Source: Adlercreutzia muris
GTDB lineage: Bacteria > Actinomycetota > Coriobacteriia > Coriobacteriales > Eggerthellaceae
DNA length: 44,224 nucleotides
NCBI RefSeq assembly: GCF_008831045.1
Contig: NZ_WAJS01000024.1
Coordinates: forward strand, 1 to 44,224
Direction: 5' to 3'
Of the stretch, positions 16,892-25,455 are shown in pieces (the stretch's first letter is position 1; the number at the start of each line of letters is the position of its first letter). Under the pieces are notes generated by a model that saw only the letters and a list, made by a program, of their open reading frames with translations, had not been told where the DNA came from and ran no database searches. The position numbers were made by a program, and so were the translations under genes.

Positions 16892-18397
16892 CTACTGGCC
16901 CCCGTTCTCCCGATCCTTCAAGGCTGCGGCAGCCGCGTCGATGAATTGGGAATCGGTACGCGTCTTGTCGATGAGACTCGCAGTGACGTAGGCTGCAAGT
17001 CCCGTGGCCATGCCGATGAGAATGGGCAGCGAGCTGGCCGTACCCAGCAAAACGAAGGCCGCCGTAACCGTCACCGCCGACAATCCCAGCGCGTATAGGC
17101 CGGCTTTGGGGCTGAACCGCTTCAGCACGAAGCTGGCAACCAGGGGTACGAACACGCAGCCGGACAGGTAACCGTAGCTAATATCGATGCCCACCAGCAC
17201 GTCGTTGATCGCCAGAGCGCACACCATGACCACAACTCCGATGAGGGCCGCGAACAGCCGCGTGACGGCCACTTCCGATAGGCCGCGGCGCTGGCTCGTC
17301 CCGCCCGCATCCTCGTCGGCGCCCTGCGTCTCTGTACTGGGGGCGCGGAGACTCCGACGGCTTGGCGCAAACCGGCAGTACAGATCATTGTAGGCAATGG
17401 TGGAGGCGGCCAGAATGGTGCCGCTCGACACTGACATGGTGGCAGCCATGGCGGCGGCCAGCACGAGCCCCCGTACGCCCACGGGCAGAAATGTGGTCAC
17501 TCCCACCACGAAGGCGTTTTGGGGGTCGGCCATAGCGGGCATGAGTACTGCCACGCTCATGCCGATGACGACGGTGGCGAAGGCGTAGGCGATAGAGTAC
17601 ACGCCGGCACAGATGGTTCCCACTTTCGACACGCGCTCGCTTTTGGCGGTGAAGATACGCTGCCAAATGTCTTGGCCGATGATGAGCCCCGGCACGTATA
17701 GCAAAACATAGGCGAAGCTCTGGTCGAAGCCCATATTGCCCACGGACAGGAAGTCGGCAGGCAGCTGAGAGGTTAAGGCATCCCAGCCGCCGACGGCCGA
17801 CAAGCAGAAGATGGGCGCGAGAATGAGAATACCCACGGTCTTCACCACGAACTGCACGATATCGGTCATGGTGACCGACCACATGCCCCCGGCGAAAGTG
17901 TAGGCAATAACGATGCCACCCCCGGCAATCATGGAAAACGTGACATCGAGCCCCAGCACTCCGTTGATGATGGTGCCGATGGCGATGACCTGCACCACCG
18001 ATAACGTCACCGTGTACACGAGGGTGAGTACGGTGCTGAATAGCCGCGCTGTAGGGCCGTAGCTGCCTTCCACCACCTCGTTCACGCTGAGGGCCCGCAA
18101 CTTTGACAGTTTGCTCGTAATAAGCAGCCCGGCCAGAATGAGGCCACAGCCGATGCTCACGTTCAGCCACACGCCGCCGAAGCCGTACCGGTAGCCCAGC
18201 TCGGCGCTGCCCACGGTGGAGCCTCCTCCCAGGGCCAGGGCGGCCATGCAGCCGAAGAACAGGGGGAAGGACAGTCGGCGGCCGGCCACCAGGTAGTCCT
18301 CCTTGGTTTTGGTGAATCGCAGGGCTATGAATCCGATGGCTACGATGACGATGAAGTACACGGCGATGATCGCGTAGTCGATGGGCGAGAGGGCCAT
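16892..18397 (-). CDS. Sodium:solute symporter (SSS) family protein
   Basis: A 501-residue protein with about 13 membrane segments and the SSS fold: [15 protein letters not shown] as first helix, then [36 protein letters not shown], a [14 protein letters not shown] segment and [21 protein letters not shown], regions that shape the sodium and substrate sites in the PutP/PanF group. A hydrophilic loop near residues 340-370 is variable. The substrate is unknown. It is divergent from the carbamoyltransferase operon across a 306-bp region with a perfect palindrome, so it may import that pathway's substrate. Confidence 0.88.
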   Translation of the reverse strand: MALSPIDYAIIAVYFIVIVAIGFIALRFTKTKEDYLVAGRRLSFPLFFGCMAALALGGGSTVGSAELGYRYGFGGVWLNVSIGCGLILAGLLITSKLSKLRALSVNEVVEGSYGPTARLFSTVLTLVYTVTLSVVQVIAIGTIINGVLGLDVTFSMIAGGGIVIAYTFAGGMWSVTMTDIVQFVVKTVGILILAPIFCLSAVGGWDALTSQLPADFLSVGNMGFDQSFAYVLLYVPGLIIGQDIWQRIFTAKSERVSKVGTICAGVYSIAYAFATVVIGMSVAVLMPAMADPQNAFVVGVTTFLPVGVRGLVLAAAMAATMSVSSGTILAASTIAYNDLYCRFAPSRRSLRAPSTETQGADEDAGGTSQRRGLSEVAVTRLFAALIGVVVMVCALAINDVLVGIDISYGYLSGCVFVPLVASFVLKRFSPKAGLYALGLSAVTVTAAFVLLGTASSLPILIGMATGLAAYVTASLIDKTRTDSQFIDAAAAALKDRENGGQ

Positions 18398-18539
18398 GGT
18401 GTGCCTCCGATCCTTCCATTGAAAGATGATGGGCCGGCACTGGAGCAGAGGCCGTACATCGAGTCCCTCGGAGAAGGGGACGGCCCGAAGGCCGCAGTTC
18501 CAGCGCCACCTATGCTAGGTCGCGCCAACCGCAGCGCTG

Positions 18540-18555
18540 TTGTTCCGCGGAACAA
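18540..18555. promoter_or_regulatory. Perfect 16-bp palindrome between the symporter and carbamoyltransferase genes
   Basis: TTGTTCCGCGGAACAA is an exact palindrome in the 306-bp gap between divergent genes (18398-18703). Its size and symmetry suit a dimeric repressor or activator; GTTCCGCGGAAC resembles IclR-type operators in general form. TGTCACC occurs twice downstream (18574 and 18593, 19 bp apart). No clear sigma-70 promoter is visible in the gap. Confidence 0.55.
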
Positions 18556-18703
18556 AAACGGGTTCGCAGGTTTTGTCACCGCGTCCAGGGGGTGTCACCT
18601 CGTCCTCTTCGTACCATGGCAGCGTTCACTTCCCCTCCGCCGCTCCGTCGAGGCGCGAGGGCCGTCGGAGGGGATTCGGCCAGCAAAGAAAAGGAGCATC
18701 ACC

Positions 18704-19720
18704 ATGACGGATTCGGTCTTCCAGGGTCGCAGCCTTCTTTCCACTCGCGACTACACCAAAGACGAGCTGATGTGGCTCATCGGCTTCGCCGAACACTTGA
18801 AGGACCTGAAGCGGCAGAATATCGCCCATCACTACCTGGAGGGCAAGAACATCGCGCTTTTGTTCGAGAAGACGTCTACCCGCACCCGCGCCGCCTTCAC
18901 CACTGCCTGCATCGATTTGGGCGCGCACCCGGAGTACCTGGGCAAGGGCGACATCCAGCTCGGCAAGAAGGAAACGGTGCGCGACACTGCGCTCGTGCTC
19001 GGATCCATGTTCGATGGCATCGAGTTTCGCGGCTTCAAGCAGTCCAACGTGGAAGAACTGGCCGAGTACTCCGGCGTGCCGGTGTGGAACGGGCTCACCG
19101 ACAAGGAGCACCCCACTCAGATGCTCGCCGACTTTATGACCATCAAGGAGAACCTGGGCACCCTGGAAGGTGTCACGCTGGCCTACATCGGCCAGGGCCG
19201 CAACAACGTGCAGAACTCCCTTATGATCACAAGCGCCATCCTCGGCGTGAACTATGTGAACGCCACCCCGGCCGAACTGGAGCCCGATCCCGAGATTCTG
19301 GCTGTGGCGAAGGCTCTGGCCGAGCAAAGCGGCGCCACCATCACCGTGACCAACGATCCTGTGGAGGCCGTCGCCGACGCCGATGTGGTGTACACCAATG
19401 TGTGGGCCGCCATGGGCGAGGAGGGCCAGTTCGCTGAGCGCGTGCGCCTCATGAGCCCCTACCAGGTGAACGCTGAGCTTGTGAGCCACATCAAGAACCC
19501 GGACTGGATCTTCCTGCATTGCCTGCCGGCCTTCCATAACGCCGAGACCGACTACGCCGCCGACATTGAGGCCAAGCACGGCATCTCGGCCATGGAAGTG
19601 ACCGACGACGTGTTCTATAGCGACCACGGTCGTCAGTTCCAGCAGGCTGAGAACCGCATGCACACCATCAAGGCCATTATGGCGGCTACCCTGGGCAATC
19701 TGTACGTGCCCAGCGTGTAG
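18704..19720 (+). CDS. Ornithine-carbamoyltransferase-like enzyme with altered amino-acid-binding loop
   Basis: A 338-residue aspartate/ornithine carbamoyltransferase family protein. Carbamoyl-phosphate residues are intact: STRTR (58-62), HPTQ (136-139) and HCLP with Cys273. The loop that reads TDVWVSMGE in ordinary ornithine carbamoyltransferases reads [10 protein letters not shown] (231-240), so the Asp and Ser that contact the ornithine alpha-amino group are Asn232 and Ala236. The strand usually GDxRNN reads GQGRNN (163-168). Chemistry is probably retained while the amine substrate may differ. AAAGGAG precedes the ATG at 18704; in-frame upstream codons are not conserved-looking. It heads a four-gene unit with an antiporter, amidinohydrolase and hydroxyacid dehydrogenase. 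A plain catabolic ArcB is the alternative. Confidence 0.85.
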   Translation: MTDSVFQGRSLLSTRDYTKDELMWLIGFAEHLKDLKRQNIAHHYLEGKNIALLFEKTSTRTRAAFTTACIDLGAHPEYLGKGDIQLGKKETVRDTALVLGSMFDGIEFRGFKQSNVEELAEYSGVPVWNGLTDKEHPTQMLADFMTIKENLGTLEGVTLAYIGQGRNNVQNSLMITSAILGVNYVNATPAELEPDPEILAVAKALAEQSGATITVTNDPVEAVADADVVYTNVWAAMGEEGQFAERVRLMSPYQVNAELVSHIKNPDWIFLHCLPAFHNAETDYAADIEAKHGISAMEVTDDVFYSDHGRQFQQAENRMHTIKAIMAATLGNLYVPSV

Positions 19721-19753
19721 GCCTCGCCGCACCGGAAGAGAGGGGCGTGTCCC

Positions 19754-21310
19754 ATGTCCGAAACTGTCGTAATCGAGCCCGAGCCTGAGGCGGCCCAGAC
19801 GCTCGACGAGCCCGAGAAGGACAAAAAGAAGTTTAAGATGCCGAACACCTACGTCATCCTGTTCGGCGTGATCTGCCTCATCGCTGTGCTCACATGGTTC
19901 GTGCCCGGCGGCGCCTACGACCTAACCGAAGACGGCGACGCCATTGCTGGCACTTACCACACAGTGGCATCGAACCCCCAGGGCCTGTGGGACGTGTTCA
20001 TGGCGCCCATCACCGGCATGCTGGGTTCGGGTGCTATCAGCGGCGCCATTTCCATCTCGCTCACCATCCTGCTGTTTGGCAGCTTCCTGGAAATGATGGA
20101 TCGCACCGGCGCCTTGAAGACCGCTATCAAGCGCATCACCACCAAGCATGCCGAAAACATGCATCTGCTCATTGCCATCCTAGTCGTTATTATGGCGTTC
20201 TTCGGCACCCTGGAAGGGGCCTACGAGGAGGGCATCGTGTACTTCCTCATGTTTGTGCCGGTCATGCTGGCACTGGGGCTCGACACGGTGACTGCCATCC
20301 TCATTGTGGTGCTGGGCACACAGATCGGCTGTCTGTCTTCGGTGGTGAACCCGTTCTCCGTGGGCATTGCCTCGGGTATCGGCGGCATTTCCGCCGGCGA
20401 GGGCATGATCGTGCGCCTGGTGCTGTTCGCCGTCTCTACGGCGCTCGTTATCTTCATTATCTGCCGCTACGCCGACAAGGTGAAGGCGCATCCTGAGAAG
20501 TCGGTGCAGTTCTTCCGTCGCCAGCAGGATCTGCTGGAATTCCCGGCGGCCGCGGAAGGCGACCTGTCCCTGTCGCCGCGCCAGAAGCGCGCCCTGGTGG
20601 TATTCTGCCTCACCTGGGTTGTCCTCATCGTCGGCCTGGTGCCTTGGACCTCGCTGAACCCTGACTGGACGTTCTTCGAGCAATTCACCGCCTGGGTGGG
20701 GGTTACCCCGGTGCTGCGCGAGCTGCTCGGCTGCGACATGGTGCCCTTCGGCTCCTGGTACTTCCCCGAGATTTCCATGCTGGTCATGGTGGCAACTCTC
20801 GCCATCGGCCTAGTCATGCGCTACGACGCCGACACCATCATCGACACGCTTATCGCCGGGGCGGCCGGCCTTGTGTCCACGGCCTTCGTGGTACCGCTCG
20901 CCCGGGGCATACAGGTGGTCATGGACAACGGCCAGATTACCCCGAGCATCCTGAACGCCTGCGAGTCCACCCTCTCGGCCCTGCCGCCCATCGCCTTTGT
21001 CATCGTGGCTCTGGTTCTGTACACGCTCATCGCCTGCCTCATTCCCTCGTCCACGGGCTTGGCGGCGGCTACCATGGGCATCATGGCGTCGTTGTCGCAG
21101 TTCGCCGGCGTGGAGGTGTACATTATGGTCATCATCTACTGCATGGCCTTGGGGCTCGCGAAGATGATAACCCCCTGTTCTATTGTGGTGATGACCTGCA
21201 CATCTGCGGCCCATATGAGTTACGGCGACTGGGTGAAGAAGGTACTGCCCATCTTCGGCGTGCTGTTCGCATTCTGCTGCGTGTTCCTGTGCGTGCTGGT
21301 GATTCTGTAG
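19754..21310 (+). CDS. YfcC/ArcD-type membrane antiporter
   Basis: A 518-residue integral membrane protein with about 12-13 hydrophobic helices and a charged N-terminal tail (residues 1-32). It matches the YfcC family, which includes basic amino acid and arginine/ornithine-type antiporters; ALPPIAFVIVALVLYTLIACLIPSSTG is a typical late segment (written here as two joined parts of one helix pair). It starts 33 bp after the carbamoyltransferase gene. By analogy with arginine-deiminase operons it would swap the guanidino substrate for the amine product. Substrate specificity cannot be read from sequence. Confidence 0.85.
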   Translation: MSETVVIEPEPEAAQTLDEPEKDKKKFKMPNTYVILFGVICLIAVLTWFVPGGAYDLTEDGDAIAGTYHTVASNPQGLWDVFMAPITGMLGSGAISGAISISLTILLFGSFLEMMDRTGALKTAIKRITTKHAENMHLLIAILVVIMAFFGTLEGAYEEGIVYFLMFVPVMLALGLDTVTAILIVVLGTQIGCLSSVVNPFSVGIASGIGGISAGEGMIVRLVLFAVSTALVIFIICRYADKVKAHPEKSVQFFRRQQDLLEFPAAAEGDLSLSPRQKRALVVFCLTWVVLIVGLVPWTSLNPDWTFFEQFTAWVGVTPVLRELLGCDMVPFGSWYFPEISMLVMVATLAIGLVMRYDADTIIDTLIAGAAGLVSTAFVVPLARGIQVVMDNGQITPSILNACESTLSALPPIAFVIVALVLYTLIACLIPSSTGLAAATMGIMASLSQFAGVEVYIMVIIYCMALGLAKMITPCSIVVMTCTSAAHMSYGDWVKKVLPIFGVLFAFCCVFLCVLVIL

Positions 21311-21395
21311 TCCTTCACCCATTCGCTTTGCACTGCTGTTTTGTCGGCTTCGAACCGCGACTTCCGCGGTCGCAGCCCCCCGAAAGGAGAAACCC

Positions 21396-22289
21396 ATGAC
21401 TGAAGAGAAGAAGACCGAGACCGTGTTCGACGAGCCCGGCGAGCAGGTGTTCGTGCGCAACGCCACCAATCCCTTGAAGAAGGTGATGATGTGCTCGCCG
21501 CGCTTCTACAAGTTCAACGGCATCAACGTTATTACCGCTGAGTGGATGCGCAAGGGCGATGAGGAGCGCAACGATGTGATGGTGGCCGAGTGGCAGATGC
21601 TTGTGGATGCCTACGAGGCCAACGGCATCGAGGTGGTGCAGGTGCAACCTCGACCCGAGTTCGAGGTGATGACTTTCGCCCGCGACTATGGCTGCATGGT
21701 AAAGGAGGGCGCCGTGATCGGCCGGTTCCGCCATCCGGTGCGCCAGGTGGAGACCGTGGCCTACGAGGAGAAGTTGAAGGAGATGGGCGTGCCCATCGTG
21801 GCCCGAGTGAACGCTGGCTGTATGGAGGGCGGCGACTTCTGGATGATCGACGATCACACTCTAGCTTTCGGCCAGGTTGACCGCACCGACCAGGCTGGCG
21901 TCGACAACCTGCGCGACCAGCTGCAGAAGTTTGGCTACACGGTGGTGGGCGTGCCCTGCCCGCCCGATAACCTGCACCTGGACATGATCTTCAACATCGT
22001 GGCACCCCAGGTGGCCCTGGCCTGCATCGACCAGCTGCCCTACAACTTCCTGCAGATGTTGAAGCGCCGCAACTTCGAGCTTATTCCCGTGGCCAGCGAG
22101 GACATGTACAAACATGGCTGTAATGTGCAGTGCATCGGCGATGGCAAGGTGGTGGCCATCCAGAAGAACAAGCACATCAACGATAAGATGCGCGCACTCG
22201 GTTTGGATGTCATCGACGTGCCGCTGGATCAGATCCTGCACGCCGGCGGTGGCCCTCACTGCCTGACCCAGCCTATCTATCGTCCGTAA
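21396..22289 (+). CDS. Compact amidinohydrolase of the DDAH/arginine deiminase superfamily
   Basis: A 297-residue pentein-fold enzyme predicted to hydrolyse a guanidino group. The catalytic triad is visible: Cys289 in GGGPHCLTQP, His194 and Asp196 in NLHLDMIFN. Guanidinium-binding acids are probably Asp97 (ARDYG) and Glu144 (EGGDFW). It lacks the helical insertion that makes true arginine deiminases about 400 residues, and is closest in size and motifs to dimethylarginine dimethylaminohydrolase-like proteins. The product would be a ureido compound that the adjacent carbamoyltransferase could phosphorolyse. GAAAGGAG precedes the ATG. The substrate is unknown: methylarginine, arginine or another guanidino acid are all possible. 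Confidence 0.87.
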   Translation: MTEEKKTETVFDEPGEQVFVRNATNPLKKVMMCSPRFYKFNGINVITAEWMRKGDEERNDVMVAEWQMLVDAYEANGIEVVQVQPRPEFEVMTFARDYGCMVKEGAVIGRFRHPVRQVETVAYEEKLKEMGVPIVARVNAGCMEGGDFWMIDDHTLAFGQVDRTDQAGVDNLRDQLQKFGYTVVGVPCPPDNLHLDMIFNIVAPQVALACIDQLPYNFLQMLKRRNFELIPVASEDMYKHGCNVQCIGDGKVVAIQKNKHINDKMRALGLDVIDVPLDQILHAGGGPHCLTQPIYRP

Positions 22290-22302
22290 CCGACGCACCT
22301 TC

Positions 22303-22340
22303 GGCGAGGCCTGCGGTTTGTGCCGGCTGTTGGCCTCGCC
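22303..22340 (+). terminator. Intercistronic hairpin before the dehydrogenase gene
   Basis: GGCGAGGCC (22303-22311) and GGCCTCGCC (22332-22340) form a perfect 9-bp stem with a 20-nt loop that can itself pair in part; outside it CCTTC and GAAGG can extend the stem. There is no T-run. It probably tunes expression or mRNA stability of the last gene relative to the first three. Confidence 0.5.
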
Positions 22341-22422
22341 TGGTGAAGGAGCGCGGGCCCTCCGCTCGCGCCGCCGACCGCCGGGCCGCCCTTGCCACCC
22401 TTTGTTCCCAGGAGGATTTCCC

Positions 22423-23406
22423 ATGAAGGTTCTCATCAGCGACTACCCCGACTCCATGATGCCCGATCACACGCTGGAGATACGCACTCTCGTCGAAGGC
22501 CTTGGGCCTGATACGGTTATCGATATCTTGCCATACGCCGACGACGCCCGGGCGGAGTTTTATGCGCATCTGGCCGATGCCGATGCGTTGCTCACCGCGT
22601 TCATTCCCATGGACGACGAGGCCCAGGCGGCCGCGGCCAACCTGAAAGTGATCTCCATCAACGCCACCGGCTACGACAACGTGGATCTGGCGGCGGCCAC
22701 GGCTCGGGGCATCGGCGTGTGCCCGGTGGGGGAGTACTGCACCTGGGACGTGTCCGAGAGCGCCATCGCCTACATGTGCGCGCTGAACAAGCACTTCAAA
22801 TTCTACCAGCGCGAAATTGACGACGACCACAAATGGGACTACGCTGCCGCCCCCCAGTGGCCGCGCCTGCAGGATCAGACACTGGGCATTGTGGGCTTCG
22901 GAAAGATCGGGAAGTGCACGGCTCGCAAGGCGGCGGGTCTGGTCGGTCGCGTCATTGCCACCGACATTGCGGGCGACGATGCAGCCTTCAGGGCCTTGGG
23001 CGTGGAACGGGTGACGCCCGAGGGGCTATTTGCCCAGGCCGACATCATCGTGAACCACATGAACCTCACCGAGGACAACGTTTACTACTTCAACGAGGCC
23101 GCCTTCGCCGCCATGGAGCGTCGTCCTATCTTCATCAATTTGGGGCGCGGCTTGTGCGTGGACGAAGGAGCTCTGGTAGCGGCTCTGGATGCCGGTCAGC
23201 TGCGAGCCTTTGGGGCCGATGTGCTCTATGATGAGACGCCGGATTTGGCCTCAAGCCCCCTTGTGGGCCGTGACAACGTTATGCTCACACCCCATTCTGC
23301 GTTCTATTCCTCGTCGTCCATCGAAGATTTGGAGCGCCTGTCCTGCCAGAATATCGTCCACTACCTGAAAGGCGAGAAGGACAAGGTGTTCAAGCTGGTG
23401 AACTAG
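22423..23406 (+). CDS. D-2-hydroxyacid dehydrogenase
   Basis: A 327-residue NAD-dependent dehydrogenase interconverting a 2-oxo acid and a D-2-hydroxy acid. The Rossmann motif GFGKIG lies at about 158-163 and ends in an acidic residue (ATDI), which favours NADH. The catalytic triad is Arg242 (NLGRG), Glu271 and His291 (TPHSAF). AGGAGG precedes the ATG at 22423. It closes the carbamoyltransferase/amidinohydrolase unit and is followed by an intrinsic terminator at 23426-23454, so it belongs to that pathway rather than to the next gene. A role in making or using the 2-hydroxy analogue of a guanidino or ureido amino acid is inferred. Confidence 0.88.
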   Translation: MKVLISDYPDSMMPDHTLEIRTLVEGLGPDTVIDILPYADDARAEFYAHLADADALLTAFIPMDDEAQAAAANLKVISINATGYDNVDLAAATARGIGVCPVGEYCTWDVSESAIAYMCALNKHFKFYQREIDDDHKWDYAAAPQWPRLQDQTLGIVGFGKIGKCTARKAAGLVGRVIATDIAGDDAAFRALGVERVTPEGLFAQADIIVNHMNLTEDNVYYFNEAAFAAMERRPIFINLGRGLCVDEGALVAALDAGQLRAFGADVLYDETPDLASSPLVGRDNVMLTPHSAFYSSSSIEDLERLSCQNIVHYLKGEKDKVFKLVN

Positions 23407-23425
23407 CGGGTGCGACGGGGCAACG

Positions 23426-23454
23426 GAGCGCGGCTACGAAGTCGCGCTCTTTTT
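23426..23454 (+). terminator. Intrinsic terminator ending the carbamoyltransferase unit
   Basis: GAGCGCG (23426-23432) pairs with CGCGCTC (23443-23449) and is followed directly by five T residues (23450-23454). This is the clearest rho-independent terminator in the window. Confidence 0.85.
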
Positions 23455-23476
23455 ATGTGCGGCATTGTGGAGGGCG

Positions 23477-23482
23477 TATACT
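23477..23482 (+). promoter_or_regulatory. Probable -10 element of the endonuclease IV gene
   Basis: TATACT lies 37 bp upstream of the nfo start and just after the terminator, preceded at 18 bp by TTATGT as a weak -35. The flanking GCGTATACT is identical to the -10 region of the PucR gene at 15514-15522. Confidence 0.45.
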
Positions 23483-23519
23483 AGGCGGCCGCTGCGTTAG
23501 CCCCGTCGAAAGGAAGGCC

Positions 23520-24359
23520 ATGTTCACCATCGGTTGTCATTTGTCGTCTGCCAAGGGGTATTTGAAGATGGCCGAGGATGCCGCGTCCATCGACGGGAAC
23601 ACCTTCCAGTTCTTCACGCGCAACCCGCGGGGCGGTCGTGCCAAGGCCATCGATCCGGCCGATGTGGCGGCCTTCCACGCCTTTGCGGCCGACCACGGCA
23701 TCGCGACGTTTCTCGCTCACGCGCCCTACACCATGAACCCGGCGGCGGCCAAGCCCGAGACGCGCCAGTTTGCCATCGAGCTATTGACCGACGACCTCAT
23801 GCGCATGGAGAACACCCCCGGCCAGCTGTACAACATGCATCCGGGTTGCCATGTGGGCCAGGGCGCAGAAGCGGGCGTTGCCCTTATTGCCGATGCCCTG
23901 AACCAGGTGCTTTCCCCGGATCAGTCCACCACGCTTCTGCTGGAGACCATGGCCGGCAAGGGCACGGAAGTGGGTGGTCGCTTCGAGGAGCTGGCCGCCA
24001 TCATCGATGGGGTGGAGCTCTCCGACAAGGTGGGCGTGTGCCTGGACACCTGCCATGTGTGGGACGGCGGCTACGACATCGCCGGCAATTTGGACGGCGT
24101 TCTGGAGGAGTTCGACCGCGTGATCGGCCTTGATCGCCTGCACGCCATCCACCTGAACGACTCCAAGAACCCGCTCGGTGCCCACAAGGATCGCCATGCC
24201 CCCATCGGCGAGGGGCACATCGGCTTCGAGGCCCTTTCCGCGGTGACGAATCATCCGGCCCTGCGCGACCTGCCCTTCTTCCTGGAAACGCCCCAGGACG
24301 ATCTGGCCGGCTGGGGCGCCGAGATCGTCGCCCTGCGCACGGCCCGCACCAGGGGGTAA
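23520..24359 (+). CDS. nfo: Deoxyribonuclease IV (AP endonuclease, endonuclease IV)
   Basis: A 279-residue TIM-barrel enzyme of the Nfo family that cuts DNA at abasic sites in base excision repair using three zinc ions. Family motifs include IGCHLSSAKGY at the start, NMHPGCHVG, LLLETMAGKG, VCLDTCHVWDGGYDI, HLNDSKNPLGAHKDRHAPIGEGHIG and FLETP, which supply the His, Glu and Asp metal ligands. Length matches the usual 280 residues. AAAGGAAGG precedes the ATG at 23520. It is monocistronic, with its own promoter after the terminator upstream. Confidence 0.95.
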   Translation: MFTIGCHLSSAKGYLKMAEDAASIDGNTFQFFTRNPRGGRAKAIDPADVAAFHAFAADHGIATFLAHAPYTMNPAAAKPETRQFAIELLTDDLMRMENTPGQLYNMHPGCHVGQGAEAGVALIADALNQVLSPDQSTTLLLETMAGKGTEVGGRFEELAAIIDGVELSDKVGVCLDTCHVWDGGYDIAGNLDGVLEEFDRVIGLDRLHAIHLNDSKNPLGAHKDRHAPIGEGHIGFEALSAVTNHPALRDLPFFLETPQDDLAGWGAEIVALRTARTRG

Positions 24360-24402
24360 CAGCTTTTGCCTCCCCGCGTCGGTTTGTTTGCCGCTTTTTC
24401 CC

Positions 24403-24606
24403 GATGCGACCGGTCGCATCGCTGATATGGGGCAGGCTGCAAGGGTTTGCGGAGGCGTGGGGCGCTCCTGCTGCCGCAAATCTACGATGCGCTCGGTCAC
24501 ATCGTAGAAAAGGGGCAGAAAAGAAGGGTGAGAAGGTCCCAGGGCCGCAGATCGCGACGCTTTTCCACGGTGCGCCCTGTCACATCGTTGAAAAGCGTCG
24601 CGGGTT
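24403..24606. repeat. Three degenerate hairpin-bearing repeats, about 84 bp apart
   Basis: The 247-bp gap between nfo and the hemolysin III gene has no gene. Related blocks start at 24403, 24486 and 24570, each about 33 bp (GATGCGNYCGGTCRCATCG followed by GAAAAGGGGCAG in the middle copy), spaced 83 and 84 bp. Each can form a hairpin: the first holds the perfect palindrome GATGCGACCGGTCGCATC, the second pairs CTACGATG with CATCGTAG, and the third lies inside CGACGCTTTTC...GAAAAGCGTCG (24556-24601). The last could terminate nfo or the convergent gene. Confidence 0.6.
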
Positions 24607-25347
24607 TTAAATTACGAAGAAGTACACGCTGAAGAACTGCAGGATGCTGGCCGCCAGCACGAACAGGTGGAAGATGGAGTGCAGGTAGCGCACCTTCTTG
24701 AAGATGTAGAACACCGCGCCCACGGTGTAGCTGATACCGCCTGCGGCCAGAAGCCAAAAGCCCACGGGGTGCAGCTGGGCGTACAGGGTGGGGAGGAAGA
24801 ATACGATAGACCAGCCCAGGGCCACGTAGAGCACCGAGGAGATCCAGCGGGGACGGTAGGTCCAGAAGGCCTCGCAGGCGATGCCGATGAGGGACACCGC
24901 CCATACGAACACGGCGAGCCATAGACCACCCACATGACCCAGAGTGATGAGGCAGTAGGGAGTATAGGTGCCGGCGATGAGCAGGTAGATGCCCGCATGA
25001 TCGAGCACTTTGAACACGCGCTTGGCCGCATCGGCCGCCAGGGCGTGGTACAGGGTTGACATGAGGTACTCCACCAGCTGGGCGATGCCGTAGACCAGGG
25101 CCGCGGCCAAAAGGATGCCGCCGCCGTCGGCCGCCGACTTCACGATGAGCACTACGAGGGCCGCCACGGCCAGGCCCGCGCCGATGCCATGGGTGACAGC
25201 GTTGAAAATTTCCTCGCCCAAGGTGTACTCGCGTACCGGCTTCTTGCCGGAGCGGCGCAGCAGATCCCGAATCTCAGGGGCGACTTTGGCTCCGGCCGCC
25301 GAGGCGTTGGGGGAGAGTTGGGGGTGGGCGAGGGCGACGTTGGGCAT
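24607..25347 (-). CDS. Hemolysin III/PAQR family membrane protein
   Basis: A 246-residue protein with seven hydrophobic helices after a 40-residue cytoplasmic tail. It shows the family order of YTLGEEIFNAVTHGIGAGLA, YHALAADAAKRVFKVLDHAGIYLLIAGTY (quoted as two adjacent conserved parts) and a final YSIFHLFVLAAS region whose Ser, Asp and His residues probably bind zinc. Hemolysin III proteins are widespread, and most are not proven toxins; a membrane-lipid hydrolase role is suggested for the superfamily. The ATG at 25347 follows AAAGGAG. It is convergent with nfo. Confidence 0.88.
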   Translation of the reverse strand: MPNVALAHPQLSPNASAAGAKVAPEIRDLLRRSGKKPVREYTLGEEIFNAVTHGIGAGLAVAALVVLIVKSAADGGGILLAAALVYGIAQLVEYLMSTLYHALAADAAKRVFKVLDHAGIYLLIAGTYTPYCLITLGHVGGLWLAVFVWAVSLIGIACEAFWTYRPRWISSVLYVALGWSIVFFLPTLYAQLHPVGFWLLAAGGISYTVGAVFYIFKKVRYLHSIFHLFVLAASILQFFSVYFFVI

Positions 25348-25455
25348 GGAAACTCCTTTGCGCAGGGGCATCCTCGCATCATAGACCAGCGGGCCGGTTT
25401 TCGCGGTGACGATTGGTAAACCGCAGGGGAAAGGCGTGGGCTGCCCCCACTCGTC

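Noticed and set aside
24403-24606. A small CRISPR array after nfo
   Set aside because: Only three degenerate blocks, spacing of 83-84 bp, unequal repeat sequences and no cas genes.
24607-25347. A haemolysin virulence factor
   Set aside because: The hemolysin III name is historical; the protein is a widespread seven-helix membrane protein without evidence of toxin function here.
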